The notes: generated by a model not told the origin, from the letters alone. 64,000 bases of DNA from CAYQSU01 sp964420325 (GCA_964420325.1 CAYQSU010000002.1:1-64000), one strand, 5' to 3'; positions 16,785-25,955 are shown, numbered from the stretch's first letter. Program-made: numbers and translations.

Positions 16785-16885
16785 ACGTGTCGGCCGTTTT
16801 CAATAGCTTGACGGAAGAGCATCCTAGCCGCGATCGGCCGTTCCGCGCAATGGCCTGAGCGGCCGCGACCCGCCGCCGGTCGCCG

Positions 16886-17980
16886 TCAGCGGACGTAGCG
16901 GAACGGCAGCAGACGGGCATCGAGGTAGGCCTGCAGGGACAGCCTCGACCAGGCCACGGCCTGCTGGCGGAAGGCCAGGAACGCCTCGTGGATCTTTTTC
17001 GCCGCCGGATCGGCCGCCGCGGCTTCCGCCACCACCATGCCCGCGGCTTGGCCGAGCGCGTTCAGCACCTTGTCGGGAAGGCGCTTGGGCTCGATGGCGG
17101 ACTCCCGGCGGAGCGCGTCGATGGCATTCGCGTTGGCGGCTTCGAACTCCGCCAACGTGGCGACGGTCTCGGCGGCGGAGGCGGTCTCGATCGCCTCCTT
17201 CTGGCTGAGGGTCAGGCTCTCCCAGAACGCCAGATTGACGCCCAGCGACAAGGTCATGCCGGGCGTGTAGATCCCGGGATAGTAGAAATTGCTGGCCGCC
17301 TCGTGCAACCCTAGCACGCGGCCGTGCCAGGGTCCGAACCATTCGGCGGCGCCGATGGTGCCGTCCTTGAGCGCGGCCGGGATCTCGCGTCCGGCGAGGA
17401 TTACCGGGGCGGCGCCGATCTGGCGCAACACCCTGGCGCCGAGCCCGGTGACGGCGATGCGCAGACCCTTGAAGTCGTCGACGCTCGCAACCGGGTTCTT
17501 GAACCAGCCGCCCATCTGCGTGCCGGTGTTGCCGGCCATGAACGGCTTCAGCTTAAAGCCGAGGGACAACTCGTCCCACAGCTCCTGGCCGCCGCCCTGG
17601 TAGATCCAGGCGGCCATCTCCTGGGCGGTCAGGCCGAACGGAACCGCGGTGAAGAAGGTGAAGGCGGGCGACTTGCCTTCCCAGTAGGCCTCCATCGCGT
17701 GATACATCTCGGCCTTGCCTTCGGCGACGGCGTCGAACGACCCGAACGCCGGCACCAGCTCGCCGGCCGCGAACACCTTGACCGCGAGCGTCCCGCCCGA
17801 AAGCAGGGTGATGCGCTTGGCGAGCCGGTCGGCGGCGGTGGCGAGGCCGGGAAACTTCGCCGGCCACGCCGTCACCATGCGAACGTCCCTGCGACTCTGC
17901 GCCAAGGCCGGAGACGATGCGGCGAGGACGGCGCCGAAGCCCGCGCCGCCGGCCGAGCGGAGGAAGGCGCGGCGTGTCAT
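16886..17980 (-). CDS. dctP: Second TakP-like TRAP substrate-binding protein, Tat-exported
   Basis: 364 aa, paralogous to the downstream binding protein over its full length (AGNTGTQMGGWFKNPVAS, AEWFGPWHG, FYYPGIYTPG). The start at 17980 gives MTRRAFLRSAGGAGFG with ASSPALAQ, a twin-arginine signal. Ligand-site differences include EWFGP for EWVGP and NFYYPG for YYYYPG, so it may bind a related but different carboxylate. It lies upstream of the first binding protein with no permease of its own, so both probably feed the same DctQM. Confidence 0.9.
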   Translation of the reverse strand: MTRRAFLRSAGGAGFGAVLAASSPALAQSRRDVRMVTAWPAKFPGLATAADRLAKRITLLSGGTLAVKVFAAGELVPAFGSFDAVAEGKAEMYHAMEAYWEGKSPAFTFFTAVPFGLTAQEMAAWIYQGGGQELWDELSLGFKLKPFMAGNTGTQMGGWFKNPVASVDDFKGLRIAVTGLGARVLRQIGAAPVILAGREIPAALKDGTIGAAEWFGPWHGRVLGLHEAASNFYYPGIYTPGMTLSLGVNLAFWESLTLSQKEAIETASAAETVATLAEFEAANANAIDALRRESAIEPKRLPDKVLNALGQAAGMVVAEAAAADPAAKKIHEAFLAFRQQAVAWSRLSLQAYLDARLLPFRYVR

Positions 17981-18005
17981 CGGGCCAGGCGAGATCGAAC
18001 CACGA

Positions 18006-18767
18006 TCACGGCCCCGGCCGGAAATACCGTGCGGTCTCGGGGTCTTCGGGACGCAACGGCTTCCAGCCGTCGGGCGTGTACGCCTCCAGCGGCCGGAAGC
18101 TCGCCTTGTAGGACATCTTCGCGCAGTCGGCGACCCAGAAGCCGAGATACACATGGTTAAGCCCGAGTGCCTTGGCGCGGTCGACGAGCCAGAGGATCAT
18201 GAACGAGCCGAGGCTGCGCCGCGGCGACAGGGGGTCGAAGAAGCTGTACACGGCCGACAGGCCATCGACCACCCGGTCGGCGATGCAGGCGGCAATCAAC
18301 GCATCGGCGCCGTCGCGAAACTCGACGATCGAGGTTTCGACCGGCGTGTCCTCGACCAGTGCCTGGTAGTCGAAGAAGTCCATGCGCGCCATCTCGCCGT
18401 CGGCATGCCGGGCGCGCTGATAGGCATTGAACAGCGAAAACTGCTCGTAGCTGGCCTGCGGCGGCAGCTCGACCGGCTTCAGATCGCCGTTGCGGGCCCA
18501 CAGCCGGCTCTGGGTGCGGCTGGGACGGAAGTCCGGGGCGACGATGCGAACCGTCGCGCACGCGGTGCAGTCGCGGCAGGCCGGAACGTAAGCGAACCGG
18601 TGGCTGCGGCGGAATCCCGCCAGCGACAGGGTGTTGTGGAAGGCCACCGCATCGCGCCCCGACAGCTCGGCGACCAGCCGCCGTTCCATGCGCCCGGGGA
18701 GATAGGGGCAGGGGATGGCAGCGGTGGCAAAAAAGAAGCGGGTGCCGTCCAGAGGTTTGTGTTTCAT
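18006..18767 (-). CDS. bpt: Aspartate/glutamate leucyltransferase (Bpt)
   Basis: 253 aa, usual length. It transfers Leu from leucyl-tRNA to N-terminal Asp or Glu of proteins, making an N-degron for ClpS/ClpAP. It has the N-terminal cysteine cluster CRDCTACATVRI preceded by GFRRSHRFAYVPAC, the central EQFSLFNAYQRARH, and the C-terminal YLGFWVADCAKMSYKASFRPLE, all characteristic of the ATE1/Bpt family. The start at 18767 (MKHKPLDGTRFFF) leaves 83 bases to motB upstream. It is cytoplasmic. Confidence 0.95.
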   Translation of the reverse strand: MKHKPLDGTRFFFATAAIPCPYLPGRMERRLVAELSGRDAVAFHNTLSLAGFRRSHRFAYVPACRDCTACATVRIVAPDFRPSRTQSRLWARNGDLKPVELPPQASYEQFSLFNAYQRARHADGEMARMDFFDYQALVEDTPVETSIVEFRDGADALIAACIADRVVDGLSAVYSFFDPLSPRRSLGSFMILWLVDRAKALGLNHVYLGFWVADCAKMSYKASFRPLEAYTPDGWKPLRPEDPETARYFRPGP

Positions 18768-18788
18768 TGTTCGCGAGCGTTGATCGCG

Positions 18789-18827
18789 GCGCCTTTCCCA
18801 AACAGCAGACTAGCATCGAAAGGGCGC
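18789..18827. repeat. Imperfect inverted repeat upstream of bpt
   Basis: GCGCCTTTC at 18789-18797 pairs with GAAAGGGCGC at 18818-18827 with a single bulged base and a 20-base loop. It lies between the end of motB and the start of bpt, both on the minus strand. It could act as a motAB terminator or as an operator for bpt. No U-run is visible. Confidence 0.4.
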
Positions 18828-18850
18828 TTTGGAAATGGCGAGCGGCGGGG

Positions 18851-19741
18851 TCATTGGTCAAGGACGGCCGTCTGCTCATCGCTGCCGGTGCCACTCAGGA
18901 GGACCACCGACAGCCGGCGGTTCGCCGGCGCTTCCGGATCTTCGGGGATGAGCGGCTCGGTCGCCGCCTTGCCGACGACGTAGGAGATGCGCTGCTCCGG
19001 GATGCCGAAATGGATGAGCTGTCGCCTGGCGGCATTGGCGCGGTCCGCCGAAAGCTCCCAGTTGCCGTAGCCGCTGTCGGTGGTGTACCGCGTGGCGTCG
19101 GTGTGGCCGGTGATGGCGACACTCTGCGGCATCTCCAGAACGACGCCGGCGACGAGCTCGAGCAGCCGCTTGGTGTGCAGATACATGTCGGCACTGCCGC
19201 GTGGGAACATCGGCAGCCCCTCCTGGTCCATGATCTGGATGCGCAAGCCCTCGGGCGTGTTGTCGATGAGGATCGACTTCGCCAGCTGCTTGAGCTTCGG
19301 CGAGCCTTCGATCGCCTGCAGGATGCGCTCCTTCGCATCCCCGAACTGTTTTTCTTCCCGCTGCTTCAACAGCTTGTCGAGGTCTGCCTCCTTGGTCGCC
19401 TCCGGCGGGGGATCGTCGTCGTCGACCTCGGGCGGACTCAGCTCCTCGGAGGCGCTCGGCGGCGACATCGGATCCGGCATCACCTGCTCGGAGACGATGG
19501 TCTCGCCACCCAAGAGGCCGCCCGAGCCGCTCGTCGTCGAGGTCAGCGAGATCGGCGCGAAGTAGTTGGAGATGCCTTCGAGCTGCTCGTCGGTGACGGC
19601 GTTGAGCAGCCATAACAGCAGGAAGAACGCCATCATCGCAGTGACGAAGTCGGCGTAGGCGACCTTCCAGGCGCCGCCGTGGTGACCGTGACCGCCCTTC
19701 TTGATCCGTTTGACGATGAGGGGGCGTTGCGCGTCGGCCAT
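18851..19741 (-). CDS. motB: Flagellar motor stator protein MotB
   Basis: 296 aa. The single N-terminal helix contains the proton-binding Asp31 in YADFVTAMMAFFLLLWLLN. A plug/linker region rich in Pro, Glu and Asp follows, and the C-terminal OmpA-like peptidoglycan-binding domain has SVAITGHTDATRY and LSADRANAARRQLIHFG. It forms the stator with MotA, encoded 12 bases upstream, anchoring it to peptidoglycan. No other flagellar genes occur in the window. Confidence 0.95.
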   Translation of the reverse strand: MADAQRPLIVKRIKKGGHGHHGGAWKVAYADFVTAMMAFFLLLWLLNAVTDEQLEGISNYFAPISLTSTTSGSGGLLGGETIVSEQVMPDPMSPPSASEELSPPEVDDDDPPPEATKEADLDKLLKQREEKQFGDAKERILQAIEGSPKLKQLAKSILIDNTPEGLRIQIMDQEGLPMFPRGSADMYLHTKRLLELVAGVVLEMPQSVAITGHTDATRYTTDSGYGNWELSADRANAARRQLIHFGIPEQRISYVVGKAATEPLIPEDPEAPANRRLSVVLLSGTGSDEQTAVLDQ

Positions 19742-19753
19742 CGGGCGCCCCGG

Positions 19754-20611
19754 CTAGACCTGCACGTCCTGGAGCGCTTCCTCGACCTCGGCAAACGTCG
19801 GCCGCACGTCCGGCAGCAGGGTCTTGCGGGCGAATTCGACCGAGATCTGCGGCGCATAGCCCTGCATGTGGGCAAGGATGCCGACCTTGATGCATTCGGC
19901 GTAGCGGCTCTCGGCGTTGAAGGTGTTTTCCAGAGACTTGGCGATCGGCGCGGCGACGCCGTAGGACGCCAGCACGCCGCTGAAGGTGCCGACGAGGGCG
20001 CCGCCGATCAGATGGCCCAGGACCTCGGGCGGTTCGGTGATCGCACCCATGGTGTGGATGACGCCCAGAACCGCCGCGACGATGCCCAGAGCCGGCAACG
20101 CATCGGCAACCGTATGCAGGGCGCCGGAAATGGCGTGACGGTCCTGGTGATGGACCTCCAGCTCGGCCTCCATCACGGTTTCGATCTCGTGCGCGTTGGA
20201 CGTGCCCAAGGTGAGCAGGCGGAGATAGTCGCACAGGAACTCGACCGCATGGTGATTGCTCGAGAACGTCGGGTAATTCTGGAAGATGGGGCTCTCGTCG
20301 GGCCGTTCGACGTGGCTCTCGAGCGCCAGATCGCCCTTGGTCTTGGCCAGCTTGAAGATGGCGTACAGCATCGCCAGGAGCTCGAGATACGCGGCCTTGT
20401 TGTACTTGGGGCCCTTGAACAGCTTGCCGAGCGACTTCGCCGTGCCGCCGAGCACCGACTTCGGGTTGGCGATGACGAAGGCGCCGGCGGCGGCGCCGAA
20501 GATGATGACGAACTCGAACGGCTGCCACAGGACGTCGAGATGGCCGCCCACTCCCATATACCCGCCGATGACGCTGGCGGTGACAACGATCAGGCCGATA
20601 AGGAAAAACAT
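19754..20611 (-). CDS. motA: Flagellar motor stator protein MotA
   Basis: 285 aa, the long proteobacterial MotA type with four helices. It opens MFFLIGLIVVTASVIGGYMG, has the large cytoplasmic loop (PTFSSNHHAVEFLCDYLRLL), then ALPALGIVAAVLGVIHTMG and GHLIGGALVGTFSGVLASYG, the conserved TM3-TM4 segments. With MotB it forms the proton channel that drives the flagellar rotor. The ATG at 20611 is preferred over longer in-frame starts because the family begins there. Confidence 0.95.
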   Translation of the reverse strand: MFFLIGLIVVTASVIGGYMGVGGHLDVLWQPFEFVIIFGAAAGAFVIANPKSVLGGTAKSLGKLFKGPKYNKAAYLELLAMLYAIFKLAKTKGDLALESHVERPDESPIFQNYPTFSSNHHAVEFLCDYLRLLTLGTSNAHEIETVMEAELEVHHQDRHAISGALHTVADALPALGIVAAVLGVIHTMGAITEPPEVLGHLIGGALVGTFSGVLASYGVAAPIAKSLENTFNAESRYAECIKVGILAHMQGYAPQISVEFARKTLLPDVRPTFAEVEEALQDVQV

Positions 20612-20716
20612 CCGGAACTCTCGCGAGCCTCTTGACCGACGGACGCACGCTCCCGTACCTACTGCCCCGACCGACCGCCGGGCGTCACGGTCGACTGGCC
20701 ATCGTCCGCCGCAGAG

Positions 20717-20744
20717 TTTCGGGTTTTTCAGGTTACGATATGAT
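20717..20744 (+). promoter_or_regulatory. Possible promoter of the flavin reductase gene
   Basis: TATGAT at 20739-20744 (five of six consensus bases) lies 16 bases after a weak -35 TTTCGG. This AT-rich patch is the most promoter-like part of the 151-base divergent gap and is 18 bases before the ATG at 20763. The -35 match is poor. Confidence 0.3.
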
Positions 20745-20762
20745 AAACGGAGCGCCCGATTC

Positions 20763-21290
20763 ATGCTCGACAAGCCGGCCGCGACGATCCGGAAAGAAGC
20801 AGGCGTGAGCGTCGAGTCCCGGGCGTTTCGCAATGCCCTCGCGCGCTGGGCGACGGGGGTGAGCGTGGTGACGGCGCGACTGGGCGACGGCCGTCCCGTC
20901 GGCGTGACGATCAGCTCGTTCTCCTCGCTCTCGCTCGAGCCGCCGCTCGTTCTCTTCTGCCTCGGCAAGACCACGGCCAACGGCGAGGCCTACAGCGGCG
21001 GACAGGCGTTCGCCGTCAACGTGCTGGCCGACGATCAGCGGGAGGTGTCGGAGTTCTTCGCCAATCCCGCGAGGGACTGTTTCGAGGGCGTGTCGTTCCG
21101 GCTCGGGGTCAACGGTTGCCCGCTTCTGATTGGCTGCCTCGTCGGCCTCGAGTGCACCTTGGTCACCACCTACGAAGGCGGCGACCACCTCATCGTCGTC
21201 GGCCGCGTCGAACGCATCGCGAGCGGCTCGGGCAAGGAGCCTCTGCTCCGCTACCTCGGCGCCTATCGGCGCATCGCCCCCCTGTCCTAG
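20763..21290 (+). CDS. Flavin reductase-like FMN-binding domain protein
   Basis: 175 aa, one flavin reductase domain of the HpaC/ActVB split-barrel type. Typical stretches are FRNALARWATGVSVVTARLG, GVTISSFSSLSLEPPLVLFCL near residues 50-70 and GGDHLIVVGRVERI. It uses NAD(P)H to reduce FMN or FAD, usually for a partner monooxygenase, and none is encoded nearby. It stands alone on the plus strand, divergent from motA. Its stop codon shares bases with that of ilvA on the other strand. An alternative start upstream would add a non-homologous tail. Confidence 0.9.
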   Translation: MLDKPAATIRKEAGVSVESRAFRNALARWATGVSVVTARLGDGRPVGVTISSFSSLSLEPPLVLFCLGKTTANGEAYSGGQAFAVNVLADDQREVSEFFANPARDCFEGVSFRLGVNGCPLLIGCLVGLECTLVTTYEGGDHLIVVGRVERIASGSGKEPLLRYLGAYRRIAPLS

Positions 21291-22519
21291 CCGGCATCGG
21301 CAGCAGCCGTTCCCGGCAGCGGGCGGACGCGGAAGCCGGCAGCTTCGAGCGCTGCCGTCAGCTCGCGGACATGGGGTGCGCCCCGCGTCTCGAGGACGAC
21401 GTCCACCTCCGCCATCTTCACCGGAACGTCGTAGAACAGCCGACGATGGTGGACCTCGACGATGTTGCCGCCGCCCTCGCCGATCACCGACGAGACGCGG
21501 GCCAGCGCGCCCGGCGAATCCGGCAACTCGATGCGCAGGCCAACGAGGCGGCCGTCACGGGAGAGGCCCCGCAGCAGGATCGAGGACAACAGCATGGAAT
21601 CGATGTTGCCGCCGGAGACGACGAGGCAGACGGTGCGGCCGGCGAAGTGCCGCGGCCGCGTCATCAGCGCCGCCAGCGGCGCCGCCCCGGCGCCTTCGAC
21701 CACCAGCCGCTGATCGGCGAGAAAGGTGTAGATGGCGCGTTCGAGGTCGGTCTCGGCAGCGAGGACGATGTCGGAGACGAGCTCGGCGATGATCGGCCGG
21801 GTGAGGCGGCCCGGCTGCTTGACCGCGATGCCCTCGGCCACCGTCCGGCCGACCGCACCGTGCACCCGCTCGCCCCTGAGAGCGGCGCGCATCCACGGAT
21901 AGAGCGCGGCCTCGACGCCGACGATCTCGATCGAAGGCTCGAGGGCCTTGGCCGCGAGGGCGATGCCGGCCGCGAGACCGCCGCCGCCGATCGGCACGAC
22001 GATGCAGTCGAGGGAGGGCGCGTCGGCGAGGATTTCGAGGCCGATGGTGCCCTGGCCGGCAATGACCGCCTCGTCGTCGTAGGGGTGGACGAAGACGAGA
22101 CCGTCCCGTTCGACGAGCCTCTCGGCGAAGGTGCGCGCTTCCGTGACGTCATCGCCTTCGAGGAAGACGCGGGCGCCGAGGGCCTGGGTGTTGGCCAGCT
22201 TGGTGAGCGGCGTGCCGCGCGGCATGACGACGGTCGCCGGGATACCGAGCCTCTGGGCGAAATAGGCGACCCCTTGGCCATGGTTCCCGGCCGACGCAGC
22301 GACGACCCCGGCCCGCCGCTCGGCGGGGGACAGGCTCTCCAGCTTGACGCAGGCGCCGCGCACCTTGAACGAGCCGGTCGGCTGCAGCGTCTCCAGCTTG
22401 AGCCAGACCCGGGCGCCAGCAAGTCGCGACAGGGGCTCGCTCTCGACCAGGGGCGTGCGCAGGATGCGGCCGTCGAGAATGCGCTGGGCCTTGCGAATGT
22501 CGTCGATGCCGATCGTCAT
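21287..22519 (-). CDS. ilvA: Threonine dehydratase (ammonia-lyase) with ACT domain
   Basis: 410 aa, the short single-ACT form. It deaminates threonine to 2-oxobutanoate, the entry to isoleucine synthesis, using PLP. The PLP lysine is in QPTGSFKVRGA, ASAGNHGQGVAYFAQ is the Asn-containing loop, and PIGGGGLAAGIALAAK binds phosphate. The C-terminal ACT-type domain spans about residues 325-405 (LRIELPDSPGALARVSSVIG). The ATG overlaps the acylase stop as ATGA. The operon with ilvC supports a biosynthetic role. Confidence 0.93.
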   Translation of the reverse strand: MTIGIDDIRKAQRILDGRILRTPLVESEPLSRLAGARVWLKLETLQPTGSFKVRGACVKLESLSPAERRAGVVAASAGNHGQGVAYFAQRLGIPATVVMPRGTPLTKLANTQALGARVFLEGDDVTEARTFAERLVERDGLVFVHPYDDEAVIAGQGTIGLEILADAPSLDCIVVPIGGGGLAAGIALAAKALEPSIEIVGVEAALYPWMRAALRGERVHGAVGRTVAEGIAVKQPGRLTRPIIAELVSDIVLAAETDLERAIYTFLADQRLVVEGAGAAPLAALMTRPRHFAGRTVCLVVSGGNIDSMLLSSILLRGLSRDGRLVGLRIELPDSPGALARVSSVIGEGGGNIVEVHHRRLFYDVPVKMAEVDVVLETRGAPHVRELTAALEAAGFRVRPLPGTAAADAG

Positions 22520-24903
22520 CGCGAGCCTTTCTCCGCCGGCACGAGGAGGAGCCGGCTCCGGGCGCTCGCGCGCAGCGTTTCCCGCTCCGCCCCGAGCTCC
22601 ATCCAGGCGCCGTCGCGCCAGCGCTCGAGCTGGTCGTCGTAGTGCGGCGACAAGGGGTTGCCCGACTGCCCGAGGGCGACGGCGAAGCGCGAGCGCGCAA
22701 GATCGGCGAGATCGTAGACGGCGCGGAACCCGGCGCCGTGGACATGCGCGAACGGACGGTCGCGGTCGCCGAGCCGCATCGCCCCGCGATTGAGCGTGTG
22801 GTAGCCGCCGTCGGTGGCGATCTCGCGGTTGGCGAGATGGCGGACCAGCGGCACGGCGTCGAACAGGCGATGGTGAAAGAGCGCCCGGTGCACGTCGCCC
22901 CAGCGCCAGACCTTGGGATCGGGGCCGAGGCGGTCGCGAAGCATGGCGAGCGCCCGGTCGAGCGCGACGGCGAGCCGGCCCCCGCAGTCCTCGCGCCGGG
23001 GCGTAGTGACGTCGTCGCACCACGTCCGGCCTTCGGTCAGGACGAAGGTGATGAAACGCGCCCGCTGGCCCCAATAGGCCTCGAAGTCCGGGCCGAGCTC
23101 GTCGGCGTAGACCGCCTCGTTGAAGGCGCGAAGCCAGGCGAGGAAGATGAGCGGCTCCGGTCGGCCGCGATCCATCCGCCCGGACCACGCGCGCAGCAGC
23201 TCGAGGGCGTCGTTGTCCCGGGCCTCGGCGGGAAGCGCTGCGAGCATCAAAGGCAGCAGGCGGCGAGCCATCAGCGACAGCGTATCGAGGGGGATCTCGG
23301 CCGCGGTGTCGAGGGAGTGCCGGCCTCGCGCGGTGGCGAGGTCGAGCAGCCGCTGGGCGCGAAAGCCGTCCTCCCAGTCTTCGCCCAGGTACCAGGGAAA
23401 GCCTTCGGGGACGATGCCGTTGTTGGCGTTGACGATGACGCCCGAGGCGGGGTTGAGGAGCCTTGGCAGTGAGTCTGCGGGCACGAACCCCTGCCAGTCG
23501 AACTCGCCCGTCCAGCCGGAGGCCGGCACCCGTCCGCGTCCCTGCCTGCGGATCGGGATGCGGCCCACCGAAAGGAAGCCGATCGTCCCCTCGACGTCGG
23601 CGTAGACGAGGTTCTGATGCGAGGAGTGGAACCGGCGGACGGCGGCGACGACGTCGTCCCAGCCGGTGGCCGCATTCAACCGAAAGAGCGCGTCGGCCGT
23701 ACCGTCCTCGGCGATCAGGTAGGGCGCCGACGGCGCCAGCAGATCGGTCGTCTCCGCGCCCTCTGGGGCGGCGAGGACATCGCTGACGACCGGGCCGTGC
23801 CTCGTCTCGCGGATGCGCAGAGGGACGTCGTCGGCGCCGCGGACGCGGACGATCTCGTCGCGGACCGCGAACGGCCGGGGTCCTTCGGGTGTCAGATAGC
23901 GACCGGCGCTCGAGGGATCGGGGCGCTCGATGAACAGGTCCTCGACGTCGCCGCCGCCGGCGGTGAAGCCCCAGGCGATGCGCCCGTTGTGGCCGAAGAG
24001 CACCAGTGGAGCCCCCGCCGCGGTGGCCCCGGCGAGCCTGAGCTCGGGCGTGTCGATGCGGGCGAGGTACCACGTGCCGGGGGCCGCCAGCGGAAGGTGG
24101 GGATCGTTGACGAGGATCGGCTTGCCGGTCGTCGTCCGCGTGCCGGAGAGGACGAGTGCGTTGGAGGCACCCTGCCGTGCCTCGGGTCCCGGCGGATCGA
24201 TCAGGGCCAGGCGGTCGAGCGGCAGCGTGCGGGCGAGCTCGGCCGCGGCGCCGAGCGTGGTCGGCGCGTCGGGCGGGTAGGGCGGCCACAGCTCCGCGAT
24301 CTGTCGCTCCGTGAGACGCCGGGCGAGGCGGGCGCGCAAAAGCTCGTCATGGCGGTTGGTCGAAAGCCGCCAGGCCATCAGCTTGCCCCACACCAGGGTG
24401 TCGGCGACCCGCCACGGCTCGGGATGCCGGCGGAGGAGCAGGAACTCCGGCGGCAGCGCGCCGCCGTGCCGGTCGAGATGGGCGTTGACGCCCGCGGCGT
24501 AGGCGGCGAGGACACGCAGGAGCTCCGGCGAGAGCTGCTCGATCTGGCGCTCGGCGAGGCGATAGAGGCCAAGGGTGCGGAGCAGGCGGTCGGTCTCGAC
24601 CGCGCGCGGGCCTACGATCTCGGAGAGCCGTCCTGCGCCGAGGCGACGCATGCTCTCCATCTGCCACAGCCGGTCCTGGGCGTGGACGTAGCCCAGCGCC
24701 GCCGCCGCGTCCTCGAACGAGCGCGCGAAGATGTGGGGAACGCCGAAGGCGTCGCGAAGGACCTCGACGGCGTCGCCGAGTCCCGCGATGGGCACGCTGT
24801 TGCCGGCAGCCGGCAGCGACGACCGCAGCCAGCCGTAGCCGCCGGCGGCGACAACCACCAGGATCGCCAGCGCGACCGAGGCGCGGACGAGCCCGCGGGC
24901 CAT
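22516..24903 (-). CDS. Penicillin acylase family Ntn-hydrolase
   Basis: 795 aa, full length for the S45 family. An N-terminal helix (ALAILVVVAAGGYGWL) suggests an envelope-exported or anchored precursor. The alpha chain has AFGVPHIFARSFEDAAAALGYVHAQDRLWQME. The autocatalytic site with the nucleophile Ser near residue 245 is GASNALVLSG, followed by KPILVNDPHLPL. Later beta-chain markers are FGHNGRIAWGFT and NANNGIVPEGFPWYLG. It hydrolyses an amide bond, and the natural substrate could be N-acyl amino acids or acyl-homoserine lactones. It is sandwiched between ilvC (32 bases) and ilvA (overlap). Confidence 0.92.
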   Translation of the reverse strand: MARGLVRASVALAILVVVAAGGYGWLRSSLPAAGNSVPIAGLGDAVEVLRDAFGVPHIFARSFEDAAAALGYVHAQDRLWQMESMRRLGAGRLSEIVGPRAVETDRLLRTLGLYRLAERQIEQLSPELLRVLAAYAAGVNAHLDRHGGALPPEFLLLRRHPEPWRVADTLVWGKLMAWRLSTNRHDELLRARLARRLTERQIAELWPPYPPDAPTTLGAAAELARTLPLDRLALIDPPGPEARQGASNALVLSGTRTTTGKPILVNDPHLPLAAPGTWYLARIDTPELRLAGATAAGAPLVLFGHNGRIAWGFTAGGGDVEDLFIERPDPSSAGRYLTPEGPRPFAVRDEIVRVRGADDVPLRIRETRHGPVVSDVLAAPEGAETTDLLAPSAPYLIAEDGTADALFRLNAATGWDDVVAAVRRFHSSHQNLVYADVEGTIGFLSVGRIPIRRQGRGRVPASGWTGEFDWQGFVPADSLPRLLNPASGVIVNANNGIVPEGFPWYLGEDWEDGFRAQRLLDLATARGRHSLDTAAEIPLDTLSLMARRLLPLMLAALPAEARDNDALELLRAWSGRMDRGRPEPLIFLAWLRAFNEAVYADELGPDFEAYWGQRARFITFVLTEGRTWCDDVTTPRREDCGGRLAVALDRALAMLRDRLGPDPKVWRWGDVHRALFHHRLFDAVPLVRHLANREIATDGGYHTLNRGAMRLGDRDRPFAHVHGAGFRAVYDLADLARSRFAVALGQSGNPLSPHYDDQLERWRDGAWMELGAERETLRASARSRLLLVPAEKGSR

Positions 24904-24935
24904 CGCGCGGGGCGTTCCGCCCGGCCGCCGGCGGC

Positions 24936-25955
24936 TCAGTTCTTGGACCTGTCGACCAGCCGCTTCTCGCCGATCCACGGCATCATCGCCCGCAGGCGCT
25001 CGCCGACCGTCTCGATCGGGTGTTCGGCGGCCCGCCTGCGCATGGCCTTGAAGCTCGGCTGGCCGGCCGCGTTCTCCAGCATCCATTCCCTGGCGAAGCG
25101 ACCGGTCTGGATCTCGGCCAGGATGCGTTTCATCTCCTTTCGCGTCTCGTCGGTGATGATGCGGGCGCCGCGCGTGTAATCGCCGTACTCGGCGGTGTTG
25201 GAGATCGAGTAGCGCATGTTGGCGATGCCGCCCTCGTAGACCAGGTCGACGATCAGCTTCACCTCGTGCAGGCATTCGAAGTACGCCATCTCCGGCGCGT
25301 ACCCGGCCTCGACCAGCGTCTCGTAGCCGGCCTGGATCAGCGCGGAAAGGCCGCCGCAGAGCACGGTCTGCTCGCCGAAGAGGTCGGTCTCGCACTCCTC
25401 GCGGAACGACGTCTCGAGCAGGCCCGCGCGGCCGCTGCCGATGGCGCAGCCATACGATAGCGCGATCTCGTGGGCATTCCCGGAGGCATCCTGCTGCACG
25501 GCGACCAGCGACGGCACCCCGGCGCCGCGAAGGTACTCCGAGCGCACCAGGTGGCCCGGCCCCTTGGGCGCGATCATGAACACATCGAGATCGGGGCGCG
25601 GCTCGATCAGGCCGAAGTGGATGTTGAGGCCGTGGGCGAAGGCGAGCGCGGCACCCTGCTTCAGGTTGGGCGCGAGATGATCGAGGTAGAGCGCCCTCTG
25701 CAGCTCGTCGGGCGTGACCACCATCACCACCTCGGCCTCGCGGGCGGCGTCGGCCGGCGGCTTGACGGTGAAGCCGGCCGCTTCGGCCTTGACGGCACTG
25801 GCGGAGCCGGGCCGCAAGGCGACGATGACGTCCTTGACGCCGCTGTCGCGCAGGTTCTGGGCGTGGGCGTGGCCCTGGCTGCCGTATCCGACGATCGCCA
25901 CCTTTCTGGTCTTGATCAGGTTCACGTCGGCATCGCGATCGTAGTATACACGCAT
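24936..25955 (-). CDS. ilvC: Ketol-acid reductoisomerase, class I
   Basis: 339 aa, the class I length. It catalyses the NADPH-dependent isomeroreduction of acetolactate in valine, leucine and isoleucine synthesis. It has the nucleotide loop VGYGSQGHAHAQNLRDSG, the cofactor-choice segment LRPGSASA, APKGPGHLVR, and the magnesium-binding ECETDLFGEQTVLCGG. The ATG at 25955 has GGAGG ten bases upstream. It is first of the ilvC-acylase-ilvA operon. No ilvBN or ilvD is in the window. Confidence 0.96.
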   Translation of the reverse strand: MRVYYDRDADVNLIKTRKVAIVGYGSQGHAHAQNLRDSGVKDVIVALRPGSASAVKAEAAGFTVKPPADAAREAEVVMVVTPDELQRALYLDHLAPNLKQGAALAFAHGLNIHFGLIEPRPDLDVFMIAPKGPGHLVRSEYLRGAGVPSLVAVQQDASGNAHEIALSYGCAIGSGRAGLLETSFREECETDLFGEQTVLCGGLSALIQAGYETLVEAGYAPEMAYFECLHEVKLIVDLVYEGGIANMRYSISNTAEYGDYTRGARIITDETRKEMKRILAEIQTGRFAREWMLENAAGQPSFKAMRRRAAEHPIETVGERLRAMMPWIGEKRLVDRSKN

